A DNA stretch of 64,000 bases from Methanobrevibacter sp. (GTDB taxonomy: Archaea > Methanobacteriota > Methanobacteria > Methanobacteriales > Methanobacteriaceae), in assembly GCA_017652345.1 (NCBI GenBank), contig JAGCBE010000255.1, positions 53,477 to 117,476 of the forward strand, given 5' to 3'. Below the pieces are notes generated by a model that was not told the origin of the DNA, searched no databases, and saw only the letters and a list, made by a program, of their open reading frames with translations. Numbering within the stretch: position 1 is the stretch's first letter; the number at the start of each line of letters is the position of its first letter. Shown in pieces: positions 42,615 through 50,240 of the stretch. The position numbers and the translations under genes were made by a program.

Positions 42615-42629
42615 GATCCATTTATTTTA

Positions 42630-43133
42630 TTATTTTTCTAGTATTAATGAAAGTTTATCATTAAACGTACCATCCTGAATAGCAACTAGCATATCATCAT
42701 GCCAACGAAAAGTTCCTTCTTTTCCGAGTGTTTTAAGGTATTCATAAACAGTACGACGATGTTTCTCAGGGATAGCTTTCCAAACGATATCACGCTCTTT
42801 CATCTTCCTTACGGACTCTCTATGTTCCTCGATGGTGCCAAAATCATTGTGCTCACGTCGTTTGAGAAATGGTTCGAGCCATTCCTTCTCGAACATTTCC
42901 CAGTTGTCAATAATACCCTCTCTCAGCATAGTACTAAGTTCGTGTGCTTGGTTGCATGACTCAAACTTGTATATGTGCTCGTCATCAATTAGCATGAATT
43001 CACCAATATCCGATGTACACATAATTCCAACACCGAGACCACGTGCGTATTCAGAGGTCCACGGATCAAGACTACCACTACTGCTACTTCTGAACTCAAT
43101 TTTGTGTCCGTCAAATTCTACTGTGTGGTACAT
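42630..43133 (-). CDS. Unknown protein, 167 aa
   Basis: Start at MYHTVEFDGHKIEFRSSSSG. Acidic, alpha/beta; GC-richer, and TGG for Trp. Lies between two intron-bearing tRNAs. Ends TAG. No family recognised. Confidence 0.7.
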   Translation of the reverse strand: MYHTVEFDGHKIEFRSSSSGSLDPWTSEYARGLGVGIMCTSDIGEFMLIDDEHIYKFESCNQAHELSTMLREGIIDNWEMFEKEWLEPFLKRREHNDFGTIEEHRESVRKMKERDIVWKAIPEKHRRTVYEYLKTLGKEGTFRWHDDMLVAIQDGTFNDKLSLILEK

Positions 43134-43444
43134 ATTATCAAAATAATTTAAAACATAATATTTTAATTGTGGGCTTGGCGGGACTCGAACCCGCACGCCT
43201 TCGCGGCACCAGTTCCTCAAGTTTGTAATTAACTTGGACTATGTCTTAACCATATCTTTCGACTTAGGTTGGAAGTGTATAGTCTCTACACATTTATAAA
43301 TATAATTACCTTGGGTGCGACCCAAACCACCTCTATATTATATAACCATACTGATTTGTACAGCCCTGATATTATATAATCCTCCTCATTATATTTAATT
43401 TAGCTCGGCGTTATTATCATTTAAAGGCTGATACCTTCACCGAA

Positions 43445-43951
43445 TTAGCTTCCTTCTACTTCAATCGTTTCCAATTGAGCACTCATTACCTTACCTGAAT
43501 AATTATTTGTAAGAGCATGACAATTAGGACAAAGAATCTGTAGATTTTCCAATCTATTATCTGTGTGAATTCCATTTAAATGATGCAGTTCTAATGGAAT
43601 AGGTTCATCCATTCATTCAGATTTACCACAGCGTTCACATTTATATTCTTTTATTCCTTCTTTTAAGAGTCTATTTCTAATATTATGTGAGGTTCATCCA
43701 GAATTCTCTATTAAAATTTCAGAAATGTCTTTTTTCTTAATAGATGGATGATCACTACTAGTAAGACCTTTATTTCATCTTGCTCCTGTAAAATGACTTT
43801 TATCCAGATTTAAATCTTCAATTTTCTTCTTTACGGTATTTAAATTTCCACCTTTTGGAGAAATACCGATTTTTCTACAAACTTCTGCATAAGATTTAGA
43901 ATCTTTAACAGCTTGTTTTAATTGTTCTTCTGTGTATTTTTTACTTGCCAT
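43445..43951 (-). CDS. Intron-encoded HNH homing endonuclease, three in-frame TGA
   Basis: 168 aa. N-terminal MASKKYTEEQLKQAVKDSKS looks like a DNA-binding repeat also found in the 47687-48202 nuclease (HFTGARWNKG versus HFTGQGWNKP). HNH core: CERCGKSEW, LELHHLNGIHTDNR, LQILCPNCH. It would spread the intron into intron-less tRNA-Leu genes. TGAs give GARWNKG, NSGWTSH and SEWMDE. Own promoter at 43973-44004. Confidence 0.85.
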
Positions 43952-43972
43952 AACATTAATTATTTTAATACA

Positions 43973-44004
43973 CAAAGATAAAAAGAAAAATTGAATATTA
44001 CAAA
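43973..44004 (-). promoter_or_regulatory. Promoter for the intron HNH gene
   Basis: TTTG (44001-44004), 20-base spacer, TATCTTTG (43973-43980) on the minus strand, 22 bases before the HNH ATG and inside the 5' part of the intron. It allows nuclease expression apart from tRNA transcription. Confidence 0.75.
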
Positions 44005-44044
44005 TTATTTAAGACTGGCGTGTCTACCGTTCCACCACAAGCCC

Positions 44045-44161
44045 TTTCAAACAGCCTAACAGTGCTCCTAGAGAATTACCTCGTGGACTGTCGCCATGAC
44101 GGGGGCCCGCCTCCAGTGGCTCAGGGTTCCTGGTTTGCTGTTTCTCCTAAACCCTTTTTGA
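44045..44161 (-). other. GC-rich spacer between ClpP and tRNA-Leu(UAG), no gene seen
   Basis: 117 bases with self-complementary blocks (minus strand ACAGCAAACC near one end, and CCTGAGCCACTGGAGGCGGG, GCCCCCGTCATGGC within). Unlike the AT-rich surroundings. Possibly a structured spacer or small RNA; no ORF. Confidence 0.4.
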
Positions 44162-44812
44162 TTATTTATTGTATGACACAATATTATCTACACAACCATA
44201 CTCTTTTGCTTCCTCAGCGGTAAGCCAAAAGTCTCTTTGACTATCTTCTATGATTTTTTCAACAGGCTGTCCAGTATGTCTTGATAGAATGTTATAAAGA
44301 GTTTCCTTAGCATGATTAATGTGATTAACATCAATAGTCATATCTGCAGCAGTTCCATAAGTTCCACCAGAAGGCTGATGAATAAGAACTTGTCCATTCG
44401 GAAGAATTCTTCTTTCTCCTTTTGAACCTGCACAAAGTAAAACAGATGCCATTGATGCAGCCATTCCAGTGCACACCGTTTTTACAACTGGTTTTACAAT
44501 TTGCATTGTGTCATAAATTGCAAGACCATCTATAATAGATCCACCTGGAGAATTAATATAGATCGTAATTGGATCATTATTAATTGCTTCCATGTAAAGA
44601 AGTTGTGCAGTAATGATATTTGCAACTTGATCATCTATTTCATCTCCAAGAAAGATGATTCGGTTCTTCATCAATCTTGAAAAGATATCGATTGGAGCTG
44701 AAAAAGATTTACTCTCTTCCAGAATCATAGGGTTTTGGAAACCCTTTAGTACATAATCATTTAATACCAAAGGGTTTACCTTACCTCTACTAAAAAGATT
44801 AAAACCTCTCAT
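44162..44812 (-). CDS. clpP: ClpP-like serine protease
   Basis: 216 aa. Catalytic triad in context: Ser in GMAASMAS (about residue 120), His in LIHQPSGG (about 145), Asp in SQRDFW (about 195). Also IYINSPGGSI. Self-compartmentalised protease needing an AAA+ unfoldase; the adjacent AAA+ gene at 44815 is a candidate partner, or host ClpX. TGG for Trp. In phages ClpP-like proteins may also mature capsids. Confidence 0.92.
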   Translation of the reverse strand: MRGFNLFSRGKVNPLVLNDYVLKGFQNPMILEESKSFSAPIDIFSRLMKNRIIFLGDEIDDQVANIITAQLLYMEAINNDPITIYINSPGGSIIDGLAIYDTMQIVKPVVKTVCTGMAASMASVLLCAGSKGERRILPNGQVLIHQPSGGTYGTAADMTIDVNHINHAKETLYNILSRHTGQPVEKIIEDSQRDFWLTAEEAKEYGCVDNIVSYNK

Positions 44813-44814
44813 TT

Positions 44815-46269
44815 TTAATCTTTGTAATCATCACGTTCAACGTCCCAGTGCTCTTCAATAATCTGAAGAATAGGTTCGACTTTGCTGAGCTCAGAAGTAC
44901 CCAGTACCTCACGAAGAGCCTTAACCAATCTCTCAGGAGGAGTTTCAGTAACATCCTTCTTCTGAGCAAGAGCGACCTGTCTCTGATAAGACTCTACACT
45001 TGCTTTGATATGGAAAGGAGTTACCTTATTATCATCCATAAAGATGAGCTTGGACTTGGCAGATTCAACGATTTCGGCCATAAATGCAGGAGCAATTCCA
45101 GCACCTTCGATATATTTGTATACATCGGTAAAGTCTCCATCGAGAATATATCCTTCCTTTTCAGTGAAGGATGCCTTAATGAACTTTTCAGCAGTCTCTG
45201 CATCCAAGCAGTCCATAGTGATCACAGAACCGATTCGCTTACCACGAAGGAAAGTCGGTTCAATGAGTTCGATGTGATTAGTTGTAAACAACGTAATCAC
45301 GTTAAGGTCCTTCGTATCACCACCATCCAGGGTATTGAGAATATCCTGGAGTTTGGCATCACGATTTCCTCTGGTAACCTGGTCAATATCTTCAACAAAT
45401 ACGACCACGCCATAACCAGAACGATCAATTACCTGACACATTCTGAGAACTTCAGCGAGAATCTCAGGATTCTTCAGGTAAATAAATGCCCAATTGTGAG
45501 CAACTGCATCTTTTGCAAGCTTAAAAGCATACAAAGTCTTACCAGTACCATACTTACCTTCTAGTAAGCAACCGTACTTAAGAGGAATTCCCTTCTGAAT
45601 ACACTTCTCGGGATAGAAAATTCTGGAACGAAGCGGCTGAAGTTCAAACTCAGTCTTCTGAGAGAGAACCATAAGCTGCTTATCAATGCCATCAAGATTC
45701 ATAATCTTGGGCTCATTGATGTCTGTGATTTCAAGAATCTGATTCTTATAAATCGATTCTGTTGCGAGAAGCTCCTTAGTTCTAGCAATGATGTCATCCA
45801 TCAAAGACTGGAACTTGTATTGGCACTTACCTTTTACTTCCAAACGATGTTTGTCAGCGTCATAGGCAATGGAGATAGAACTCCCTTCACCCAAATCGCT
45901 CATATCGATTGTACCATAAGGAACTTTCGTTCTGGTACCATCAGCTAAGATGATATCCAGAGTTTCAATAGGAGTTTCACCACCACTCGGCTGTGAATCC
46001 TGCTTTGCTCTTGCAACACCGAAAACTTCAGTAATTGCTTTGTTCAGCTGATAAGCGCCATCAGATTTCCAACACTTAATAGTGTAACGGAAATTAGACA
46101 TTTTCTTAGATTGCTCAATTTCATTTTCGATAAAATTGAGAACATCTGCGTATTTCATCTTACCAGAGCACACAGCGATGATTCGAGCTTTCTGCTCTTC
46201 CTCAAAACTATGAGCCTTCTGTCTGATAACACTCGACACGCCTTTATTAGGACTTGTTTGAGTTTCCAT
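44815..46269 (-). CDS. AAA+ ATPase next to ClpP
   Basis: 484 aa. Helical N-terminal domain (residues 20-60 coiled), beta-rich middle, then AAA core: Walker A GKYGTGKTL near residue 240, Walker B VVVFVEDIDQ near 285, sensor LFTTNHIELI and LRGKRIG. Two bases separate it from clpP, suggesting co-expression. I do not see the IGF-type ClpP-docking loop, so an unfoldase role is a hypothesis. No TGA; TGG for Trp. Confidence 0.82.
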   Translation of the reverse strand: METQTSPNKGVSSVIRQKAHSFEEEQKARIIAVCSGKMKYADVLNFIENEIEQSKKMSNFRYTIKCWKSDGAYQLNKAITEVFGVARAKQDSQPSGGETPIETLDIILADGTRTKVPYGTIDMSDLGEGSSISIAYDADKHRLEVKGKCQYKFQSLMDDIIARTKELLATESIYKNQILEITDINEPKIMNLDGIDKQLMVLSQKTEFELQPLRSRIFYPEKCIQKGIPLKYGCLLEGKYGTGKTLYAFKLAKDAVAHNWAFIYLKNPEILAEVLRMCQVIDRSGYGVVVFVEDIDQVTRGNRDAKLQDILNTLDGGDTKDLNVITLFTTNHIELIEPTFLRGKRIGSVITMDCLDAETAEKFIKASFTEKEGYILDGDFTDVYKYIEGAGIAPAFMAEIVESAKSKLIFMDDNKVTPFHIKASVESYQRQVALAQKKDVTETPPERLVKALREVLGTSELSKVEPILQIIEEHWDVERDDYKD

Positions 46270-46276
46270 AATAGTC

Positions 46277-46537
46277 TTAATCTTTTATTTTACTAATATT
46301 CTTTTTAATGCTATATAAGTTTTCTTTCGTAGTAGTTAAACAACCCATATCAACAGTAGTTTCAGAAAGTTTAATCACAAGATTTTTTTCTGGAACTTCT
46401 ACTCGATCTGCATTGTTTCTTAATGCCTCTAACATTATATGTAAAGGCAATACTGTATTCTTACAGAATACATAATCTTTTTCGGGTATATAAAGTACGT
46501 CATGCCCTTCAATTTGCCCTACAACAATCTTCTCCAT
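46277..46537 (-). CDS. Unknown protein, 86 aa
   Basis: Start at MEKIVVGQIEGHDVLYIPEK; a longer frame would enter tRNA-His. Contains NLVIKLSETTVDMGCLTT. Typical small phage protein, no family recognised. Confidence 0.65.
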   Translation of the reverse strand: MEKIVVGQIEGHDVLYIPEKDYVFCKNTVLPLHIMLEALRNNADRVEVPEKNLVIKLSETTVDMGCLTTTKENLYSIKKNISKIKD

Positions 46538-46547
46538 ATCTAATAAG

Positions 46548-46620
46548 GTTGACGTGTGGAATTCGAATCCACATAAACTAGAGCCACAATCTAGCGCATT
46601 ACCAATCTGCCAACGCCAAC
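46548..46620 (-). tRNA. tRNA-His(GUG)
   Basis: Acceptor TTGGCGT/ACGTCAA with encoded G-1 opposite C73, the His hallmark. D stem GCA/TGC, anticodon stem CTAGA/TCTAG with loop TTGTGGC, T arm GTGGA-TTCGAAT-TCCAC. No CCA encoded. Confidence 0.92.
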
Positions 46621-46623
46621 ATG

Positions 46624-46692
46624 TTAAATGTCGTCTTTTGGAATCAGAAACCAAGCAATACCTAAGATTGCAATAAATAAATACTTAATCAT
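46624..46692 (-). CDS. Putative membrane peptide, 22 aa
   Basis: MIKYLFIAILGIAWFLIPKD, a single hydrophobic helix, then TAA. Very short; supported by position between genes only. Confidence 0.3.
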   Translation of the reverse strand: MIKYLFIAILGIAWFLIPKDDI

Positions 46693-46867
46693 TGGTAATT
46701 AATAATAAATCATTGTCATTAACTGGATCACCTGGTTTTGTTGATAACAATCCACATATTACGCACCAAGACACACCATACTTATTTGTTCGTATCCTGT
46801 GTTTGCTCTTGTTGCAATTCCTGTCCAGAAGTATCTGGTGTTGTTCCCTTGTTATCGATTTCATCAT
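46685..46867 (-). CDS. Small Cys-containing protein, 60 aa
   Basis: Residues 28-42 (RTNKYGVSWCVICG) resemble small zinc-finger-like Bacteroides proteins; with an upstream Cys/His a zinc site is possible. Overlaps another short frame (46782-46895). Confidence 0.5.
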   Translation of the reverse strand: MMKSITREQHQILLDRNCNKSKHRIRTNKYGVSWCVICGLLSTKPGDPVNDNDLLLITND

Positions 46868-46895
46868 CCCAAAAGTAAATGTGTTCGTCTTTCAT
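46782..46895 (-). CDS. Small acidic protein, 37 aa
   Basis: MKDEHIYFWDDEIDNKGTTP, Gln/Thr-rich tail, TAA. Its ATG overlaps the TAA of the next upstream gene, which supports it; overlaps 46685-46867 in another frame. Confidence 0.4.
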   Translation of the reverse strand: MKDEHIYFWDDEIDNKGTTPDTSGQELQQEQTQDTNK

Positions 46896-47122
46896 TATAA
46901 TTCTAATGTAAAAACTTCGTTTCCATCCTCAACGTTGAATTCGCCAAGGTTTTCACAAAGTCCTTTTAGTAAAAAGTGAAACCATTTAGGATTCACTTCA
47001 GGAAGTTTATTATAAATTTTGTTGAAAAAATTGAGTTTATCTTCATAAGATAAACCAACTTCAGAAACCCCATCCACTTCAATGTTATCTGAAATGGAAT
47101 TTGAAACCATTTTAATTATCAT
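46895..47122 (-). CDS. Unknown protein, 75 aa
   Basis: Contains YEDKLNFFNKIYNKLPEVNP and ends EDGNEVFTLEL. Helical. Start could be Met 1 or Met 5. No family recognised. Confidence 0.6.
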   Translation of the reverse strand: MIIKMVSNSISDNIEVDGVSEVGLSYEDKLNFFNKIYNKLPEVNPKWFHFLLKGLCENLGEFNVEDGNEVFTLEL

Positions 47123-47361
47123 TACAAATAATCTTTAGCCCTTTCGGATTCAACAAAAAATGAGAAATTAGTATTCTCCTTAGTTGATAATTGTTCACAA
47201 ATAACCATCGGAGAATTGTCATAGTGAATTTTCTTTGTAATCACTTGACTACAAATGTTACTAAAAGCACACATATCACAATACTGATCTGGCTCATCAC
47301 CAATAACATATGCGTACTCTTTGTCTTTCCATTTAACAAATTTGTTTACTCTCTTTGCCAT
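47122..47361 (-). CDS. Small Cys-rich protein, 79 aa
   Basis: MAKRVNKFVKWKDKEYAYVI; CDMCAFSNIC and a later ICEQL suggest metal binding, a pattern common in Bacteroides phage proteins. TGG for Trp. Confidence 0.65.
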   Translation of the reverse strand: MAKRVNKFVKWKDKEYAYVIGDEPDQYCDMCAFSNICSQVITKKIHYDNSPMVICEQLSTKENTNFSFFVESERAKDYL

Positions 47362-47383
47362 ATTTAATAAATAAAAAGAAAAA

Positions 47384-47411
47384 GTTAGGAGAACGATGCT
47401 AAACTCCTAAC
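47384..47411 (-). terminator. Rho-independent terminator
   Basis: GTTAGGAG/CTCCTAAC, 8 bp, followed on the minus strand by TTTTTCTTTTTATT. It ends the transcript carrying tRNA-Leu(UAA). Confidence 0.85.
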
Positions 47412-47686
47412 TCGCAACGTCAAACCTGTGCCTATAGAACGCACCGTTTTTTAACCTCAACAAAAAAGAAAATGGTGCCCCAGGCCGGAGTCGAACCGGC
47501 ACAGCCGTTTCGGGCCGAGGGATTTTCTTGCTACTCTATGTTACCATAGCCAATCTTATGATTGTTGTAGTCTGGACTATGTCTTCTCCATGCATTACTG
47601 TTTAGGAGGCTGGTATATAGTCTCTACACATTTATGTACTTACGTACAATTTAGCTCGGCGTTGTCCTAATAGGATATTCACCGAA

Positions 47687-48202
47687 TTAGCCAGCATTCA
47701 CTTCAGAACTTTCATTCTGAGTGCTCTCAATAGATCTAATTTCTTTCCTTTTACAAAAACTATGTGTTTGTGAATGACAGTTAGGACAAAGAATTTGAAG
47801 ATTCTCTAATCTATCATCACAAGGATTTCCATTCTTATGATGTAATTGTAACGTAATTGGTTTTCCGTTTCAATCTACACACCCACAAATTTCACATTTG
47901 TTCTCTTTCAAATTATGGTTTAAAACAACTTCTTTTGTTTTAGAACTAGAAATTCTTTTTTCGTGTATACAAAGTCTTTTAGATAAATCAATATTTCCAG
48001 CAAATTTAGGATGCCCAGGTTTATTTCAACCTTGTCCTGTAAAATGAGAAATATCAACTCCAAAATTTTCACATCTTTTTTGTATACTAGAATAATTACC
48101 TCCAGTTTCTTTTAAACCAAATTTTTGTAACATCTGTCTTATAGATGTACACTCTTTTGCAACATTTTCCAAAAGTTCTTTTGTATATTTTCTATTTGCC
48201 AT
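47687..48202 (-). CDS. Intron-encoded HNH homing endonuclease, two in-frame TGA
   Basis: 171 aa. N-terminal MANRKYTKELLENVAKECTS parallels the 43445-43951 nuclease; HFTGQGWNKPGH then zinc CEICGCVDW, HNH LQLHHKNGNPCDDRLENL and LCPNCHSQ. TGAs give GQGWNK and VDWNGK. Own promoter at 48231-48262. Likely homes into tRNA-Leu anticodon regions. Confidence 0.85.
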
Positions 48203-48230
48203 AATTAAAACTTTAATCGTTAAACATGTA

Positions 48231-48262
48231 CAAATATACAAAATTATTTTGAAAATGGCAAA
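48231..48262 (-). promoter_or_regulatory. Promoter for the intron HNH gene
   Basis: TTTG (48259-48262), 20-base spacer, TATATTTG (48231-48238) on the minus strand, 28 bases before the HNH ATG, within the 5' part of the intron. Confidence 0.75.
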
Positions 48263-48344
48263 CTTAAAGAAAAAAATCTTTCTGTCTACCTTGAAAGTCC
48301 CTTGTGTCTACCATTCCACCACTAGGGCGTTTTATTAATTGAAG

Positions 48345-48418
48345 TGGGACAGGTGGGAGTTGAACCACACGACACGTGGATTTTCAGTCCACTGCTCTAC
48401 CACCTGAGCTACTGTCCC
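48345..48418 (-). tRNA. tRNA-Phe(GAA)
   Basis: Acceptor GGGACAG/CTGTCCC, D stem GCTC/GAGC, anticodon stem GTGGA/TCCAC with loop CTGAAAA, A73. T stem pairs as GTG-GG/CCCAC with one bulged base. Confidence 0.88.
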
Positions 48419-48568
48419 ATAAAGTTGAAATCTTGCAAGATACTAACTTCTTACAACACGTTGTACAATCGTGAGTTTTTCCGTATATATAAGTATTCTT
48501 TGTTTTTGTCAACATAACTGTACTATTATGAACTCATATAAGTTTTATTGTTAGTAATTTCAACTTTG

Positions 48569-48642
48569 CGGGAACAGTAGGACTTGAACCTACAACCTTA
48601 GCATTAACAGTGCTCTGCGCTAACCAATTGCGCCATATTCCC
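48569..48642 (-). tRNA. tRNA-Asn(GUU)
   Basis: Acceptor GGGAATA/TGTTCCC, D stem GCGC/GCGC, anticodon stem GAGCA/TGCTA with loop CTGTTAA, T arm GTAGG-TTCAAGT-CCTAC, G73. Its first base coincides with the end of the TAG of the HNH gene at 48642-49016. Confidence 0.9.
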
Positions 48643-49016
48643 TATTCTTTAGAACTTATATCTGAAATATCAATAATTCCAGCATGAATTTCTCTGTGAC
48701 AATTAGAACAAACCAAAATACATTTATCTAATTCTTCTTTAACTTTATTTCATGCTCTGGTATAACCATTTTGTCCAATACCAAAATCTTTTTTATAAGG
48801 ATCGATGTGATGAAACTCTAAAGTGCTTTCACATTTATTATAACCACATATTTGGCATTTACCTCCTTTATACTCAACGGCATCTTTTTTTAATTTTTCT
48901 CGTTTTCTTTGTACAGCTGCTGTTCTACATTTTTTACAACGTCATTTACCAGCACTATCTAAAGTAAATTCTGTTTCACCGTGTGTTTTACATATTCTAA
49001 TTTTCGTTTCGTTCAT
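48642..49016 (-). CDS. HNH endonuclease between tRNA genes, two in-frame TGA
   Basis: 124 aa from MNETKIRICKTHGETEF. Zinc/HNH layout: RCKKCRTA, CQICGYNKCE, LEFHHIDPYKKDF, CILVCSNCHREIH. TGAs give AGKWRCKKC and TRAWNKV. The TAG stop ends on the first base of tRNA-Asn. No intron is visible around it, so it is a free-standing HNH gene in the tRNA array. Confidence 0.82.
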
Positions 49017-49038
49017 AATATAATTTAAATAATATTTG

Positions 49039-49112
49039 CAGTGCGTACGGGATTCGAACCCGTGACCACCAGAGTGACAATCTGGCATTCTAACCAACTG
49101 AACTAACGCACT
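49039..49112 (-). tRNA. tRNA-Asp(GUC)
   Basis: Acceptor AGTGCGT/ACGCACT, D stem GTTC/GAAT, anticodon stem CCAGA/TCTGG with loop TTGTCAC, T arm ACGGG-TTCGAAT-CCCGT, G73 (Asp identity). Confidence 0.92.
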
Positions 49113-49727
49113 ATTAAACAACGTCTCATCCTGAAGTAAATACTCATGTGGCGAATCTATTATAGCATTGTAGTTTGAGCAGCACTGTATCCGCATCTCA
49201 AGTCCTTTCCATATATGGTGTTTATAGACATATGGATTCACGATCCATTAAAACTTAATTCCAAATTCCTCCCGTACTATCGGAACTTACTATAATAACC
49301 TCACAATAATGGCAATATCCTATCACGCAATGGAATTTCAATATTGCATTTCAGCAATACCTACACCTAGACTTATTCGAAATCGTCTAGTTACATCAAG
49401 GAATCATAGATTTTACATTATTGCTCTTCGCATAGTTTCGATGCCCATTAATACAGTCAATGAACATACCCTTTGTCACTTCGTACTCTCATGACATTCT
49501 AACTCGTAACCGTTGTTTAAATTGTATGCAACCACTCGCGTCCCACCGTCCTATTGCTTTCCTTCTTATTGGTATAACGCCCGAAACTCTTTCCTGCCAG
49601 AATTTGTTTCTTAAATTGGCTCCCACATCGGAAGTACCCGTGTATTGTTCACTTACACCGTTCCTGCGCAACCGACAGGGACAATACACTGTTGCTCATA
49701 CGCCCAAGCCTTGTCCGTTGCATTTAG
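49113..49727 (-). ncRNA. Candidate large structured RNA between tRNA-Cys and tRNA-Asp
   Basis: 615 bases without a convincing gene, rich in inverted repeats: GTGTATTGT/ACAATACAC enclosing CCTGTCGGTTGCGCAGG, CTAGAC/GTCTAG, ATGGAT/ATCCAT and others on the minus strand. Flanked by tRNAs and without terminators, so probably in the tRNA transcript. Shares the word TTGTCCCTGTCGGTTG with the gene-poor region at 62.4 kb. Large phage RNAs such as GOLLD and ROOL occur beside tRNAs; identity here is a hypothesis. Confidence 0.5.
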
Positions 49728-49800
49728 AGGGCATGATCAGAGTCGAACTGATGAATGCCGGTTTTGCAGACCGGAGCGTTAGCCACTTCGCCACATGCCC
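49728..49800 (-). tRNA. tRNA-Cys(GCA)
   Basis: Acceptor GGGCATG/CATGCCC, anticodon stem CCGGT/ACCGG with loop CTGCAAA, T arm ATCAG-TTCGACT-CTGAT, U73 (Cys identity). Confidence 0.92.
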
Positions 49801-50039
49801 TAGTCTTTTCTTACAGAGAACATGTCTATTACAAGTTTAATCATTTGCTTTATTCCAAAAGCGAGTATTGCAATAACCATGATTGGCCAAAAGAAAATAA
49901 AAGCTAATGGATAATCACAAACATCGATGTTTAATTCATCAAATCCATCTAATTCGTCAATTAGATACATTACACCCATTCCGAGCATCCCATACAATGC
50001 CAGAACTAGAATTCCAAGTAAAAAGTACACTATAAACAT
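49800..50039 (-). CDS. Small membrane protein, 79 aa
   Basis: Start at MFIVYFLLGILVLALYGM. Two transmembrane segments (first 20 residues; PLAFIFFWPIMVIAILAF), basic C terminus. Longer readings overlap tRNA-Gly. Function unknown. Confidence 0.6.
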   Translation of the reverse strand: MFIVYFLLGILVLALYGMLGMGVMYLIDELDGFDELNIDVCDYPLAFIFFWPIMVIAILAFGIKQMIKLVIDMFSVRKD

Positions 50040-50057
50040 AATTAATAAATTAATTTG

Positions 50058-50130
50058 AGCGACAAAAGAGATTTGAACTCTCGACCTGAACCTTGGCAAG
50101 GTCCCGCTCTACCAACTGAGCTATTGTCGC
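50058..50130 (-). tRNA. tRNA-Gly(GCC)
   Basis: Acceptor GCGACAA/TTGTCGC, D stem GCTC/GAGC, anticodon stem GGACC/GGTTC with loop TTGCCAA, T arm GAGAG-TTCAAAT-CTCTT, U73. Confidence 0.9.
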
Positions 50131-50160
50131 ATTTATAAGGACAACCCCAAACCTTATTCT

Positions 50161-50187
50161 CCGTATATCCCCGTTAATGATATACGG
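50161..50187 (-). other. Hairpin between the two tRNA-Gly genes
   Basis: CCGTATATC/GATATACGG, perfect 9-bp stem, no U-tract. Another example of the structured spacers between tRNAs. Confidence 0.5.
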
Positions 50188-50240
50188 CTTAAACTCTATT
50201 TGACAGCGGGCTAAAAACGGTACCCGTGAGTAGGTTTTTG

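Larger units (their letters stand above)
43218..44010 (-). other. Group I intron in tRNA-Leu(UAG), encodes HNH nuclease
   Basis: 793 nt between U34 and A35. Core elements CTAATTCGGTGAAGG..., GTGTAGAGACTATAC and TTAAGACATAGTCC are present, and the intron ends in G. An HNH gene (43445-43951) is inserted; its TAA is embedded in the CTAATTCGG core sequence. Confidence 0.88.
43170..44044 (-). tRNA. tRNA-Leu(UAG) with a group I intron
   Basis: 5' exon 44011-44044 (GGGCTTG-TG-GTGG...CCAGT-CTT) and 3' exon 43170-43217 (AGGA-ACTGG then variable arm GCCGCGAAGGC, T arm GCGGG-TTCGAGT-CCCGC, CAAGCCC-A). Joined loop CTTAGGA gives UAG. Class II variable arm as expected for Leu. Confidence 0.88.
47527..48294 (-). 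other. Group I intron in tRNA-Leu(UAA), encodes HNH nuclease
   Basis: 768 nt. Core: GGCTAATTCGGTGAATATCC and AACGCCGAGCTAAATTG (P3-P6), GTGTAGAGACTATATACC (R), GAAGACATAGTCC (S), terminal G. The HNH gene 47687-48202 ends inside the CTAATTCGG core, as in the tRNA-Leu(UAG) intron. Confidence 0.9.
47473..48328 (-). tRNA. tRNA-Leu(UAA) with a group I intron
   Basis: 5' exon 48295-48328 (GCCCTAG-TG-GTGG...AAGGGA-CTT) and 3' exon 47473-47526 (AAAA-TCCCT, variable arm CGGCCCGAAACGG, T arm GCCGG-TTCGACT-CCGGC, CTGGGGC-A-CCA). Joined loop CTTAAAA gives UAA. CCA is encoded. Same host tRNA and same site (between U34 and A35) as the classic cyanobacterial/plastid tRNA-Leu intron. Confidence 0.9.

Noticed and set aside
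42630..43220. Long start of the 42630 gene reaching into tRNA-Leu(UAG)
   Set aside because: The extra N-terminal residues are the translated tRNA; the internal ATG at 43131-43133 is used instead. The same reasoning trimmed genes at 18335, 19200, 24104, 46277, 48642, 49800 and 51661.
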